Part shown: positions 1 through 8,484 of the stretch, piece after piece
Position numbering within the stretch: the first letter of the stretch is position 1
Layout: each line of letters begins with the position of its first letter
NCBI GenBank assembly: GCA_965207945.1
Contig: OZ242303.1
Coordinates: 186,001-250,000, forward strand
From: JAAOII01 sp965207945
GTDB lineage: Bacteria > Pseudomonadota > Gammaproteobacteria > CBDBNL01 > JAAOII01
Reading direction: 5' to 3'
DNA: 64,000 nucleotides
The notes under the pieces: generated by a model
Databases searched by the model: none
What the model saw: the letters and a program-made list of their open reading frames with translations, nothing else
What the model was told of the DNA's origin: nothing
Translations under genes and position numbers: made by a program

Positions 1-1295
1 AATACTTGCCAATGGGTACAGAGGTTACTAAAAGTCAATTTATAAAAAACTTCAAACATTCTGAAATGGCAAATTCTATCTTTGGAATTTATTCTTCTGG
101 CTTAACTACTAGCCGAGATGCTTGGGTCTACAACTATAATAAGCAGGAATTAATTAATAATATGCAGTCATGCATTAAATTCTATAATAAACAACTACAA
201 GATATTTATACTGAACATGCTGATAAGATTAGAAGCCTTAAGCGTGACGATAAGATTCCTTATATCCAAAAATTCATACAATATGATTCTAAAAAAATCC
301 ATTGGGATATTGGTAATCAAAGAGATATAACACAAAATAAAAATGCAATCTTTGATGAATCAAAGCTGTGTTTAGGGTTGTATCGCCCTTTCTGTAAGCA
401 ATATTTGTACTTTGATAAACAATGGAATAACAGCCAATATAGATTGCCTAAGTTATTCCCTAAAATTTCAGCTAATAATTATGCTATTTGTGTATCAAAA
501 TCTCCTGCTAATTTCTCTGTTATTATGACTAATATAATTCCAAACTTTCATGTGGTTAATGATACACAATGCTTTCCGCGCTATTGCTTTAATGCTGCTG
601 AATCGGGTAAAGATGATTTACTCAGTGAATCAAACAATGACAAGGAACACAACCAAAAACAAAGAATTGATAATATTTCACCTCAAGTAGTTGAACTTTT
701 CCAACAGCAATATGAAGATAACAGCATAGATGCTGATGCTGTGTTCTATTATGTGTATGGTATTTTGCATAGCCCCACATATCGTGAGCGCTATGCCAAG
801 AATCTAAGCAAGGAATTGCCACACATCCCCTATGCGGCATCTAAACAGGACTTTTGGCAGTTTAGCGAGGCAGGTAAACAACTTGGTGACTGGCATATTA
901 ATTATGAGAAGCATAACGCGGAGCCGAACATTCAAATAATAGAAAACTCCGATATGCTCGGTAAGAATAAAGATTTTTACAGGGTTGAAAAAATGAAATT
1001 TGATAAAACTCAGGTAAGCCCGTACAAAAGTAAGATTATATATAATGATAATATTACTATTACAGGTATTCCATTGGGGGTATACGATTATAAAATAAAG
1101 GGCAAAAGCCCGATTGAATGGCTATTGGAGCGTTATAGGGTAACCTTTGATACAGAGAGAGGGAGTGGCATCAAAAATGATCCTAATGATTGGTCTGATA
1201 ATCCACGGTATATATTAGACCTGATACCGCGTTTAGCTCAGTTAAGTATTGATACTTGTCGGGTTATTAGTAAGCTTCCTGATATACCTGAGTAA
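1..1295 (+). CDS. Type ISP restriction-modification enzyme, C-terminal part (cut by window edge)
   Basis: The reading frame is open to the left edge, so the visible 430 residues are the C-terminal part of a larger protein. The text matches the C-terminal target-recognition region of single-polypeptide type ISP (LlaBIII-like) restriction-modification enzymes: SSGLTTSRDAWVYNY near the start, then LYRPFCKQYLYFD, YGILHSPTYRERYAKNL, and a terminal GKSPIEWLLERYRV. In this family the helicase-like nuclease and the N6-adenine methyltransferase lie upstream, outside this window. The visible part would choose the DNA target. No frameshift is seen. The TTG at position 6 and the ATG at 12 are not believable starts because family similarity begins immediately. 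The downstream neighbour dnaJ is convergent. Confidence 0.85.
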   Translation, partial: YLPMGTEVTKSQFIKNFKHSEMANSIFGIYSSGLTTSRDAWVYNYNKQELINNMQSCIKFYNKQLQDIYTEHADKIRSLKRDDKIPYIQKFIQYDSKKIHWDIGNQRDITQNKNAIFDESKLCLGLYRPFCKQYLYFDKQWNNSQYRLPKLFPKISANNYAICVSKSPANFSVIMTNIIPNFHVVNDTQCFPRYCFNAAESGKDDLLSESNNDKEHNQKQRIDNISPQVVELFQQQYEDNSIDADAVFYYVYGILHSPTYRERYAKNLSKELPHIPYAASKQDFWQFSEAGKQLGDWHINYEKHNAEPNIQIIENSDMLGKNKDFYRVEKMKFDKTQVSPYKSKIIYNDNITITGIPLGVYDYKIKGKSPIEWLLERYRVTFDTERGSGIKNDPNDWSDNPRYILDLIPRLAQLSIDTCRVISKLPDIPE

Positions 1296-1370
1296 GGGGT
1301 GCTGTGTTGCGAGCACAGTAGTAGTTTGTCGCGAGAGTTATATATTTTGCGGGTGGTTCCTATATTCATC

Positions 1371-1396
1371 CCCCCTTGCTCCGCCCCTACAGACCT
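1371..1396 (-). repeat. REP-like copy, degenerate (TGTAGGGGCG core)
   Basis: Read on the minus strand this intergenic stretch contains CTGTAGGGGCGGAGC. Related sequences occur at 35066-35097 (minus) and 54929-54960 (plus), all between genes. This copy is the most degenerate and lies between the convergent restriction gene and dnaJ. Confidence 0.4.
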
Positions 1397-1431
1397 GTGT
1401 TGTAAATTTCACCCCTACGGAAAAGTGCCCC

Positions 1432-2574
1432 CTACTTAAAAAGGGATTTTAGTTTGTCTTTCCAGCTGCTGGTATTTGGGGAGTGATTAATCTTGTCTTT
1501 GGCAACGTCATCCTTAAGTTCTTGAATTATTTCTTTTTGCTTGGTGTTTAGATTCACTGGGGTCTCAACCTTAATTTGTACCATGATGTCTCCACTACTT
1601 TTGGAGTTAAGCCGCGGCATTCCTTCGCCACGCAGTCGCAGGACTTTACCGTTCTGAGTTCCAGCAGGTATTTTCACTGCCACCTTATGGCGAGGGGCGG
1701 GCAGTTCTATGCTGCATCCTAATATTGCATCAAAAATATCTATGGGCATCTCGCAGAGTAGATTGGGACCTTCTCTATGAAACAATGGATGTGCTTTTAT
1801 GTTTATCCATACATAAACATCTCCGGGCTGCAGATTGCCAGCAGTTGCTTCTCCTCTGATAACCATTTTGTCACTATCATTAATCCCTGCTGGTATGTTT
1901 AGTGATATATTCTTATTCTTGCTTTTAGCTCCTTTGCCGTTGCAGGATGGACACGCTTCTTCAATAATTTTGCCTCGCCCCTGGCATGATGAACATGGCT
2001 GTTGCACTTGTAAGAAACCTCGGCTGCTAACCATTGTTCCAGTGCCGCCGCAACGCAGACAATCCTTTAGTGCTGTGCCATCTTTTGCTCCGTTGCCATT
2101 GCATTTGTCGCATGCCTCTGCCACTGGAATTGTAAACTCTTTCTTGCAGCCATTAAACGCCTCCATAAAAGAGATGGAAAGTTTGTATTGCATGTCAGCG
2201 CCACGTCTGCTTTGTTGTCCGCCGCCAAACACATCACCGAAAGCGCCGCTAAAAGCATCACCGCCGCCGCCAAAAATATCTCTGAAGTTGCCAAAGATAT
2301 CACCTAGGTCTTCGCTGGAAAAGCCACCACCACTGTTGCCTCCTCCTCCATTAATTCCGGCATGTCCATAGTTGTCGTAGGCATTCTTTTTTTCTTGATC
2401 ATTTAGAACAGTATATGCTTCGTTTATTTCTTTGAATTTTGTTTCGCTTTCTTTATCACCCTTGTGTTTATCTGGATGATATTTCATCGCCAAGCGCCGA
2501 TAGGCGTTTTTAATCGTTGACGCTGAAGCATCGCGCTCCACCCCTAAAATCTTGTAATAATCTGTTTGTGCCAT
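1432..2574 (-). CDS. dnaJ: Chaperone protein DnaJ
   Basis: Hsp40 co-chaperone that stimulates the ATPase of DnaK and delivers unfolded clients in the cytoplasm. All type I parts are present: an N-terminal J domain with YHPDK at residues 32-36, a Gly/Phe-rich linker at about 74-125, four zinc-binding CxxCxGxG motifs (CDKCNGNG, CLRCGGTG, CSSCQGRG, CPSCNGKG) and the C-terminal beta domains. The 380-residue length is normal. dnaK is not next to it. grpE lies 35 kb away at 37.8 kb, so the usual grpE-dnaK-dnaJ cluster is dispersed here. It follows the YnjD-type ATPase gene on the same strand after 75 bp. No clear Shine-Dalgarno sequence precedes the ATG. Confidence 0.97.
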   Translation of the reverse strand: MAQTDYYKILGVERDASASTIKNAYRRLAMKYHPDKHKGDKESETKFKEINEAYTVLNDQEKKNAYDNYGHAGINGGGGNSGGGFSSEDLGDIFGNFRDIFGGGGDAFSGAFGDVFGGGQQSRRGADMQYKLSISFMEAFNGCKKEFTIPVAEACDKCNGNGAKDGTALKDCLRCGGTGTMVSSRGFLQVQQPCSSCQGRGKIIEEACPSCNGKGAKSKNKNISLNIPAGINDSDKMVIRGEATAGNLQPGDVYVWINIKAHPLFHREGPNLLCEMPIDIFDAILGCSIELPAPRHKVAVKIPAGTQNGKVLRLRGEGMPRLNSKSSGDIMVQIKVETPVNLNTKQKEIIQELKDDVAKDKINHSPNTSSWKDKLKSLFK

Positions 2575-2649
2575 CTGTCTATAAAATAATGTGTTCTTTA
2601 AAAAAATTACACCTGTGGTGTTTTTAAGGGGGAAAATAAAATAATCAAC

Positions 2650-3309
2650 CTATTTATTAGTATAAATGGGTTTTATCATAATTATTTTGCCTTTTGCCGC
2701 TGTAGCATCGTCAATATCATGGGTTACCAATATGCAAGGGATTTTAGCTTTGCGCGCATGAGAAAAAACAAAACTGCGGAACTTCTTACGTAGCTTCATA
2801 TCAAGTTTATTGAAGGGTTCGTCCAATAGCAGTGCCGCTGGTCTTGCCAAGAGGGCGCGCATTACAGAAATCCTTGCTCTTTGCCCTCCTGAGAGGGTGG
2901 CAGGGTCTTTATTTCCATAGTCCTGCAGACGCGCATCTGCCAAAGCATTTTCCACGATTGTTTTGCGTGCCGCCCCTGTGATACTTTCATCAACGCCAAA
3001 TGCCAGATTAGCTGCCACTGACATGTTGGGGAAAAGTAAATCATCCTGAAATAGGATGCCTACTCGTCTTTTTTCTGGTGGCAATGCGGTTATATCATCA
3101 CCATTAAGTAGCACCTTGCCGGAATAGCGAAAGTCCCTGATTAGATTGCCGCAAATAAAATTCAATATAGATGATTTGCCCGAACCGCTAGGTCCCATAA
3201 TGGTGACTATTTCCCCGCCCCCCACCTTAAGGGATAAGTTATTAATTATTTGAGATGTCCCCATAGTTATGGCAACCTTGTGTAACTCAAGTAGAGATTT
3301 ATTTTTCAT
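2650..3309 (-). CDS. ynjD: ABC transporter ATP-binding protein, YnjD type
   Basis: ATPase subunit of an importer. Visible motifs are Walker A GPSGSGKS, a Q-loop in GILFQDDLLFPN, the signature LSGGQRARISVMRALLARP and Walker B ALLLDEPF followed by the H-loop VTHD. The order and wording (VTIMGPSGSGKS, VGILFQDDLLF, DPATLSGGQRAR) resemble E. coli YnjD very closely. It is only 219 residues, without a C-terminal regulatory domain, as usual for this family. The permease gene upstream on the same strand ends 17 bp before this start, so the two form an operon. The substrate is unknown. Thiamine, iron or sulfate have been proposed for related systems, but nothing here decides it. Confidence 0.88.
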   Translation of the reverse strand: MKNKSLLELHKVAITMGTSQIINNLSLKVGGGEIVTIMGPSGSGKSSILNFICGNLIRDFRYSGKVLLNGDDITALPPEKRRVGILFQDDLLFPNMSVAANLAFGVDESITGAARKTIVENALADARLQDYGNKDPATLSGGQRARISVMRALLARPAALLLDEPFNKLDMKLRKKFRSFVFSHARKAKIPCILVTHDIDDATAAKGKIIMIKPIYTNK

Positions 3310-3326
3310 ACTGCTTTTTCATGCTG

Positions 3327-5000
3327 CTATACTGCTAAGCCGCGCCGCCGCCGCGCTTGTAAATTGGGTAATATTAGAGCTATGACAAATACACTAAAAG
3401 GTAAGATAGCTTGGAATACTGAGGTCACACTTATTACCCTTCTATCTCCGCCAGCTGCCAGCGCCACCATTTCAGTGGTCAAGGTGCTTATCCTCCCTTC
3501 TCCGGCTAGCAGGGTGGGCAAGTACTCGTTTATGCTAACCGCAAAGCCCACCGCAAAGGCATAAATTATAGGACGAAATAAAATAGGCAGTTTCACCCGC
3601 ACCATCGTCTTTATGCGGGAAACACCAAGTCCGTAAGCGGTCTGCTCATATCTAAGGTCAAAGTTTTGATAAGAAGCATAAAGTATCAGAAAAACATAAG
3701 GCAGGACATATAACCAATGCGCCCATATAACGCCCCAGTATCCTTTGGCGTCAAGGTATAGAAGAATTAAATCAAAACCAAAGAGAAAGATAACCTGTGG
3801 AATAAGCAGCGGGATATAAAACCAGAAGGGCGTGATTTTATGTTTCTTGGTATATTCCAGCAGTCCGATGACAACTATAAGCGCAAACACAGTTGTAAGG
3901 CAAGCAATTAATAAGCTATTGGTAAGGGAGCCACACAGCTGGCAATTAACCCAGTTTTTCACTCCGATGTCGGTTGGCAAAATACTTGGAAAACGCCAAG
4001 TTATAGCAAAAGACCATAACACCATTACCAGCAAAGAGCCGAATGCCAGGATAGCAACCATAACCAACATAATATGCGATAAGATGGGAGAGAGATGCTG
4101 TCTCATTCCGCGCTTGCCAGTTTTTAATACGTATTCCCATAGCGGAGCAAGAAGTTTTTCAGTGCTTAGCCAGAGGATAACTATCAAAGCAATTAGGCAC
4201 ATCAAAACTATGCCGCCAGCTGCCACCACCAAACGCATAGATAAATCAGGGTCATAGAACCAGTGCAGTAGCATCACCGCGAATGGCGGGGGGGCATTGG
4301 GGGCGACAAATATGGCTATATCTACCACGCTCATTGAAAAAATAAGGACTATGAGAATCGGCAGCTTAATTCTTGTGTATATCTGTGGGAGTATCACCTT
4401 GAACCAGGCGGTAAAAGGATGATAGCCCATTGAACGAGCTAATATCATATATTTGGGGGCGGCTATTTGCGCCAATGCGCCGTTAATTATGAACAGAAAG
4501 AAGGGTATTTCTTTTAGTAGTAAGGTCAGCACTAATATCAAACCATAATTATCTGGCACCAAAGTAAGATTAGGCGGTGTGTCCCAACCGAATATGGTGG
4601 CGGGGATGCGAAAGAAAAAACCACTGGGGGCTAATAAGAAGGCAATACCTGCTGCCACAGTTAAGTGGGGAATGGCGAGCAAAGGAGCAAGTATATTCTG
4701 CAATGATTTATAAAAACCACTGGTATAGTAGGTGGCGGTTATTAGAACCGCAATGCCGCAGGATAAAATAGTAGCCAATACACCTGAAAATATAGTAAGA
4801 GAGATGGAGTGGACTAACCCAGGCATAGCAAATAGGTCACGCCAGGGTTGTAAACTAAACGAAGTGAAGTTCAAAGCGGGGAAGTAGCTGAAAGCAGGCA
4901 AGAATACCCAAACCACCCCTAATATAAGAGGCAGGAAAAACAATAAACGAATGCACCACAGAGGGGATTGCGCAATTATGGGTTTTAGTTTAATTTGCAA
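3327..5000 (-). CDS. ynjC: ABC transporter permease, YnjC type (fused double permease)
   Basis: A 557-residue integral membrane protein with about twelve hydrophobic segments in two halves. Each half carries a binding-protein-dependent permease domain with an EAA-type loop: YMILARSMGYHPFTAWFKVILP in the first, QTAYGLGVSRIKTMVRVKLP in the second. This double layout is that of E. coli YnjC and of ThiP/FbpB-type permeases. It pairs with the ATPase gene 17 bp downstream. No periplasmic binding protein gene (YnjB) is next to it; upstream is the divergent nagZ. The start is a TTG, because no upstream in-frame ATG is available. This weakens confidence in the exact N-terminus. Confidence 0.87.
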   Translation of the reverse strand: MQIKLKPIIAQSPLWCIRLLFFLPLILGVVWVFLPAFSYFPALNFTSFSLQPWRDLFAMPGLVHSISLTIFSGVLATILSCGIAVLITATYYTSGFYKSLQNILAPLLAIPHLTVAAGIAFLLAPSGFFFRIPATIFGWDTPPNLTLVPDNYGLILVLTLLLKEIPFFLFIINGALAQIAAPKYMILARSMGYHPFTAWFKVILPQIYTRIKLPILIVLIFSMSVVDIAIFVAPNAPPPFAVMLLHWFYDPDLSMRLVVAAGGIVLMCLIALIVILWLSTEKLLAPLWEYVLKTGKRGMRQHLSPILSHIMLVMVAILAFGSLLVMVLWSFAITWRFPSILPTDIGVKNWVNCQLCGSLTNSLLIACLTTVFALIVVIGLLEYTKKHKITPFWFYIPLLIPQVIFLFGFDLILLYLDAKGYWGVIWAHWLYVLPYVFLILYASYQNFDLRYEQTAYGLGVSRIKTMVRVKLPILFRPIIYAFAVGFAVSINEYLPTLLAGEGRISTLTTEMVALAAGGDRRVISVTSVFQAILPFSVFVIALILPNLQARRRRGLAV

Positions 5001-5040
5001 GGTTCTAATAAGTTATTACAGGTAGATTATACATTAATGC

Positions 5041-5155
5041 AAGGGCATTACTGCCGGCTTATATAAGAGCATCTTTGCCCACTTATACCCTCTTATATAA
5101 GGGTATCGCTGCCCGCTTATACAAGGGCATCACTACCCACTTATATAAGAGCATA
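5041..5155. repeat. Intergenic tandem array of 24-bp units with CTTATATAAG palindromes
   Basis: Four 24-bp units (5041-5064, 5065-5088, 5099-5122, 5123-5146) and a 9-bp partial fifth unit follow each other, with a 10-bp interruption after the second. The units share AAGGGCAT at the start, a GCCC core and CTTATA at the end. Where units join they form the perfect palindrome CTTATATAAG at 5058-5067, 5092-5101 and 5140-5149, plus an imperfect CTTATACAAG at 5116-5125. The array fills the space between the divergent ynjC and nagZ. It could be an operator array or simply a minisatellite. Confidence 0.8.
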
Positions 5156-5193
5156 ACCATACTTTGCCCGCAACAGCAACAGAAGTTTAATCG

Positions 5194-5199
5194 TATAAT
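5194..5199 (+). promoter_or_regulatory. -10 box of nagZ, leaderless spacing
   Basis: A perfect TATAAT ends 6 nt before the nagZ ATG and there is no Shine-Dalgarno sequence. Transcription would start at or next to the start codon. Confidence 0.65.
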
Positions 5200-5205
5200 A
5201 ATTTA

Positions 5206-6237
5206 ATGTCAATTATATGGAGCCCTGCTGGAACTGAGCTTACTGCTGCGGAGTTGGAACTCTTAGTCCATCCCCATAGCTCAGGCATTATTCTGTTTGC
5301 GTATAATTACGAAAGCCCTCAACAAATAAAGAAACTTATCAGCCAAGCCAAGGAAACGGGCAAAAAAGCAGGCAAGCAAATCATCGTTTCGGTAGACCAA
5401 GAAGGAGGGAATATCCAGCGGTTTATCAATGGAATGACGCCGCTACCAAGCGCAGAACAGTTATGGAAAGTATGGGCGCGCGACAAGAAACTCGGATATG
5501 AATGTACTTACACTATGGGACGGCTAAATGCCGAAGAGTTGCGCGACTTAGGAGTTAATGTTAACTATGCCCCAGTACTTGATTTGGATAAGGGCATAAG
5601 CAAAGTTATAAAGGGCAGGTGTTTTGGCGATACTCCTCAAGGGGCGAGTACCCTGGCTTGCTCTTATATAGAGGGGTTACACAGCGGAGCGATAACGGCA
5701 GTTGGCAAACACTTTCCTGGTCATGGCGGCGTTACCAACGATTCGCATTTTGAATTGCCGCAGGATACAAGAGTCCCAAATGAAATTCGCCAAGACCTCA
5801 TGGCTTTCTCTTTGGCGGCAACGCAATTAAGGGCTATTATGACTTCTCATATAGTTTTTACTACTTTGGATAGCAATGCGGCAAGTTTTTCCCGCTTCTG
5901 GCTACGGGAAGTGCTGCGTGATGAGATGAAGTATGATGGGGTTATTATCAGCGATGATTTAACTATGGGTGCAGTAGGAGAAATATATCCGCGTATTGAA
6001 GAGGCGGCTGAGGCGGCATTGACTGCTGGTTGTGATTTAGTGTTAATCTGTAATGATGTTGCGGCGGCGCGTAAGGCGATGAACCATTTAGATAAAAACA
6101 TAGTTGCGCCAACGGCGTCTCATAAAATTGATGAACTGTTGCCCACATATAAAGATGATAAAGTCCATCAGCATGGCGAGTTTGACATTGAGCAGGCACG
6201 CGAACAGGCACAGCAAATAATTGCTGGTAAAATATGA
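5206..6237 (+). CDS. nagZ: Beta-N-acetylhexosaminidase NagZ (GH3)
   Basis: Cytoplasmic enzyme of peptidoglycan recycling that removes N-acetylglucosamine from GlcNAc-1,6-anhydroMurNAc (peptides). The glycoside hydrolase family 3 barrel is complete at 343 residues. Landmarks are VSVDQEGGNIQRF at 61-73, the KHFPGHGG loop at 168-175 that carries the catalytic histidine, and IISDDLTMGAV near 248-258 with the nucleophile Asp. The ATG at 5206 is chosen because it sits 6 nt after TATAAT. pdxH follows after about 40 bp on the same strand, but with its own -10 box. The related muropeptide genes ampG or ampD are not in the window. Confidence 0.95.
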   Translation: MSIIWSPAGTELTAAELELLVHPHSSGIILFAYNYESPQQIKKLISQAKETGKKAGKQIIVSVDQEGGNIQRFINGMTPLPSAEQLWKVWARDKKLGYECTYTMGRLNAEELRDLGVNVNYAPVLDLDKGISKVIKGRCFGDTPQGASTLACSYIEGLHSGAITAVGKHFPGHGGVTNDSHFELPQDTRVPNEIRQDLMAFSLAATQLRAIMTSHIVFTTLDSNAASFSRFWLREVLRDEMKYDGVIISDDLTMGAVGEIYPRIEEAAEAALTAGCDLVLICNDVAAARKAMNHLDKNIVAPTASHKIDELLPTYKDDKVHQHGEFDIEQAREQAQQIIAGKI

Positions 6238-6277
6238 GTATATATAGTGGAAATTTAACTTGCGATAAAATATGGGA

Positions 6278-6994
6278 ATGAAAATAGCTGCCGCATTGGC
6301 AAGTATCCGCCGTCAATATAAGGGTAGCTCATTAGATATTGCTAAGTCGCCCGCTGACCCCCTAATATTATTTGAGCGGTGGTTTAATGATGTAATTTCC
6401 TCCAAGAAAATTCTTGACGCCAATGCCATGTGCTTATCAACAGTTGATAAACGTGGACATCCCCACAACAGAATAGTTTTACTTAAAGGGATTAAGTTAG
6501 CAGAGCAAACCAATAAACAATCAGCGGAAAAGTTAACTAGGTTAACTAAGTTAACTAAAGAATCCAGTGGGCTTATTTTTTATACTAACTATGAGAGTGA
6601 TAAAGGAAAACAATTGGCAATCAATCCTTATGCGGCACTTAATTTTTGGTGGCCCTCTTTAGTGCGGCAAGTGCGCGTGCGCGGCAGAGTGTCCAAGCTT
6701 AGCAAGAGTGAATCTGATGAATACTTTGCCACTCGCGACCGCGGCAGCCGTTTAAGTGCTTGGGCATCCTCGCAAAGCCAACAAATAGAAACTTATGACA
6801 CTTTACTTGAAAGAATGAAGAAGATGGAAGATAAGTTCAACACGGTTGATGTGCCACGTCCCAATTATTGGGGCGGATATATCCTAAAACCAACGGTAAT
6901 TGAGTTCTGGGAAGGTAGAATTAATCGTTTGCATACCAGAGTGTTATACCAGAAGAAAGGACAGGGATGGGTTAAAAGCCAGCTGGCGCCATGA
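6278..6994 (+). CDS. pdxH: Pyridoxamine 5'-phosphate oxidase PdxH
   Basis: FMN-dependent oxidase for the last step of pyridoxal 5'-phosphate synthesis and salvage. Typical text is DPLILFERWFND, NAMCLSTVDKRGHPHNRIVLLKG, IFYTNYESDKGKQLAINP, SRLSAWASSQSQ, and the C-terminal PNYWGGYILKPTVIEFWEGRINRLHTR. An ATG also exists at 6272, but TAAAAT (6266-6271) ends 6 nt before the ATG at 6278, matching the leaderless spacing of neighbouring genes, so 6278 is preferred. The loop between LLKG and GLIFYTNY, normally a few residues, is about 26 residues long here. Part of it (KLTRLTKLT) comes from a 9-bp tandem repeat. pdxJ of the same pathway is at 60.2 kb. Confidence 0.94.
   Translation: MKIAAALASIRRQYKGSSLDIAKSPADPLILFERWFNDVISSKKILDANAMCLSTVDKRGHPHNRIVLLKGIKLAEQTNKQSAEKLTRLTKLTKESSGLIFYTNYESDKGKQLAINPYAALNFWWPSLVRQVRVRGRVSKLSKSESDEYFATRDRGSRLSAWASSQSQQIETYDTLLERMKKMEDKFNTVDVPRPNYWGGYILKPTVIEFWEGRINRLHTRVLYQKKGQGWVKSQLAP
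6530..6556 (+). repeat. 9-bp tandem repeat inside pdxH
   Basis: Three consecutive copies of ARGTTAACT encode KLTRLTKLT in an enlarged surface loop of PdxH. The frame is kept because the unit is a multiple of three. Confidence 0.8.
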
Positions 6995-7040
6995 TTTACT
7001 TTATGACTTGTCCCATGACTTGCCCCTTTTATCCCCTCAC

Positions 7041-7046
7041 TATAAT
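7041..7046 (+). promoter_or_regulatory. -10 box of radA, leaderless spacing
   Basis: A perfect TATAAT ends 6 nt before the radA ATG, with no purine-rich ribosome site between or before it. A TTGCCC at 7020-7025 is a possible weak -35 element at 15-bp spacing. Confidence 0.65.
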
Positions 7047-7052
7047 ATATAA

Positions 7053-8426
7053 ATGGTAGCAGCTAAAAAACTTTTTGAGTGCTCTGCTTGTGGCAGTGAA
7101 TATCCGCAATGGCAAGGACAATGTGCTACCTGCGGCGCCTGGAATTCATTACAAGAAGCAGTAACAAAAGAGGCGCTTGTAAGTGGCGCGCGGGGAGGCA
7201 GAGAATTAAATGCCTTACCAAGCAGCTTTACCAAACCAATTCCTATTAGCCAGGTAAAGGTTCATAAAGAACTCAGATTCTCCAGTGGATTTAGTGAGTT
7301 TGATAGGGTGTTGGGTGGCGGTTTAGTTTCGGGTTCGGCTATTTTAATTGGCGGCAATCCTGGAGCAGGTAAAAGTACCTTATTGCTGCAATCTATGGCA
7401 GCTATCTCTCGCGCTAAATCTGTTTGTTATGTCAGTGGTGAAGAATCTGTCAATCAATTAGTTCTCCATTCGGTTCGCCTGGGGCTATCAAAAGAAAAGA
7501 TATCTTTGTTAGCGGAAAACCAGCTAGAGAAAATACTTGCCGCCTGTTATGAGATGAAGCCGCAAGTATTAGTGGTGGATTCTATCCAGACGATATACAG
7601 CGCTCAGCAGGGTTCAATGATGGGAGGTGTTGCTCAGGTGCGCGAATGCGCGGTGCGCCTGATGGAATATGCTAAGCAAAATAATTGCGCCGTGCTAATG
7701 GTGGGGCATGTAACCAAAGAAGGAACGCTCGCGGGACCGCGAGTGCTGGAGCATATAGTTGATGCTTCGTTGGTATTAGAAAGCACCGATGATGCTAAGT
7801 TCCGCACTTTGCGCGCCCAGAAAAATCGTTTTGGCGCTGTCAATGAAATAGGGGTGTTTGCTATGACAGATAAAGGTATTAAGCAGGTTAGTAATCCTTC
7901 AGCAATTTTTATGTCGCACAATACCGAGCCCGCGTTAGGCAGCGCAACGGCTATTATTCATGAAGGTAGTCGCCAATTATTAGTAGAGATTCAAGCATTA
8001 GTAGACCCCCACACTACCACTAACCCTCGGCGCGTGTCGGTTGGTTTAGATAATAATCGCATGGCATTGCTATTGGCAGTTCTTAGTTGTCACTGCAGTT
8101 TACCACTTGCCAACAGTAATGTGTTTTTGAACATAGTTGGTGGTTTAAGAATAGAAGAAACTGGCACAGACCTCGCTTGCATGCTGGCGTTAGTATCGGT
8201 GATTACCAAACGGGTGTTGCCTCAAGGGTTTGCAGCTTTTGGTGAAATAGGGCTTACTGGGGAAATACGTCCTTCGCCTTATGGGCATGAGAGAATTAAA
8301 ACTGCTTTCCGCCAGGGCATAAAAAAAATATTAATTCCCACCGCGAATGACCCCAAAGGAGCTTTAAAAGATAAAGGAATTATTAGAGCGGCGACTATCG
8401 GAGAAGCACTCTCTGCTGCTTTTTAG
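7053..8426 (+). CDS. radA: DNA repair protein RadA
   Basis: RecA-like ATPase that promotes branch migration in recombinational repair. It has the complete family architecture in 457 residues: an N-terminal zinc finger (Cys10, Cys13, Cys24, Cys27), Walker A GGNPGAGKST at 100-109, Walker B VLVVDS near 172-177, the RadA-specific KNRFG motif at 257-261, and a C-terminal Lon-like domain. The ATG at 7053 is supported by the zinc finger position and by TATAAT 6 nt upstream. The gene is convergent with the sspA-like gene; the 58 bp between them is pyrimidine-rich. Confidence 0.97.
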   Translation: MVAAKKLFECSACGSEYPQWQGQCATCGAWNSLQEAVTKEALVSGARGGRELNALPSSFTKPIPISQVKVHKELRFSSGFSEFDRVLGGGLVSGSAILIGGNPGAGKSTLLLQSMAAISRAKSVCYVSGEESVNQLVLHSVRLGLSKEKISLLAENQLEKILAACYEMKPQVLVVDSIQTIYSAQQGSMMGGVAQVRECAVRLMEYAKQNNCAVLMVGHVTKEGTLAGPRVLEHIVDASLVLESTDDAKFRTLRAQKNRFGAVNEIGVFAMTDKGIKQVSNPSAIFMSHNTEPALGSATAIIHEGSRQLLVEIQALVDPHTTTNPRRVSVGLDNNRMALLLAVLSCHCSLPLANSNVFLNIVGGLRIEETGTDLACMLALVSVITKRVLPQGFAAFGEIGLTGEIRPSPYGHERIKTAFRQGIKKILIPTANDPKGALKDKGIIRAATIGEALSAAF

Positions 8427-8484
8427 TTAGCTCCTCTTAGTTATCTCCCCTCTCTTAATTAGCCCCCCTTTTATTTAGTCCCCC
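8427..8484. repeat. Irregular TTAG...CCCC repeats between convergent genes
   Basis: After the radA stop, four imperfect short units of the form TTAG-pyrimidines-CCCC follow each other up to the stop of the sspA-like gene. No stable hairpin is obvious, so this is not called a terminator. Confidence 0.45.

Noticed and set aside
1300..1320. Terminator after the restriction gene
   Set aside because: TGCTGTG and CACAGTA can pair around TTGCGAG, but one pair is a wobble and no T-run follows. It is too weak to call.
1835..2371. 178-codon frame opposite dnaJ
   Set aside because: It covers the zinc-finger and Gly-rich parts of an intact dnaJ. Proline- and leucine-rich text is what the antisense of such a region gives.
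2650..5000. Naming the ABC transporter ThiPQ (thiamine)
   Set aside because: The ATPase wording is closest to YnjD, and no thiamine-binding protein or TPP riboswitch was seen nearby.
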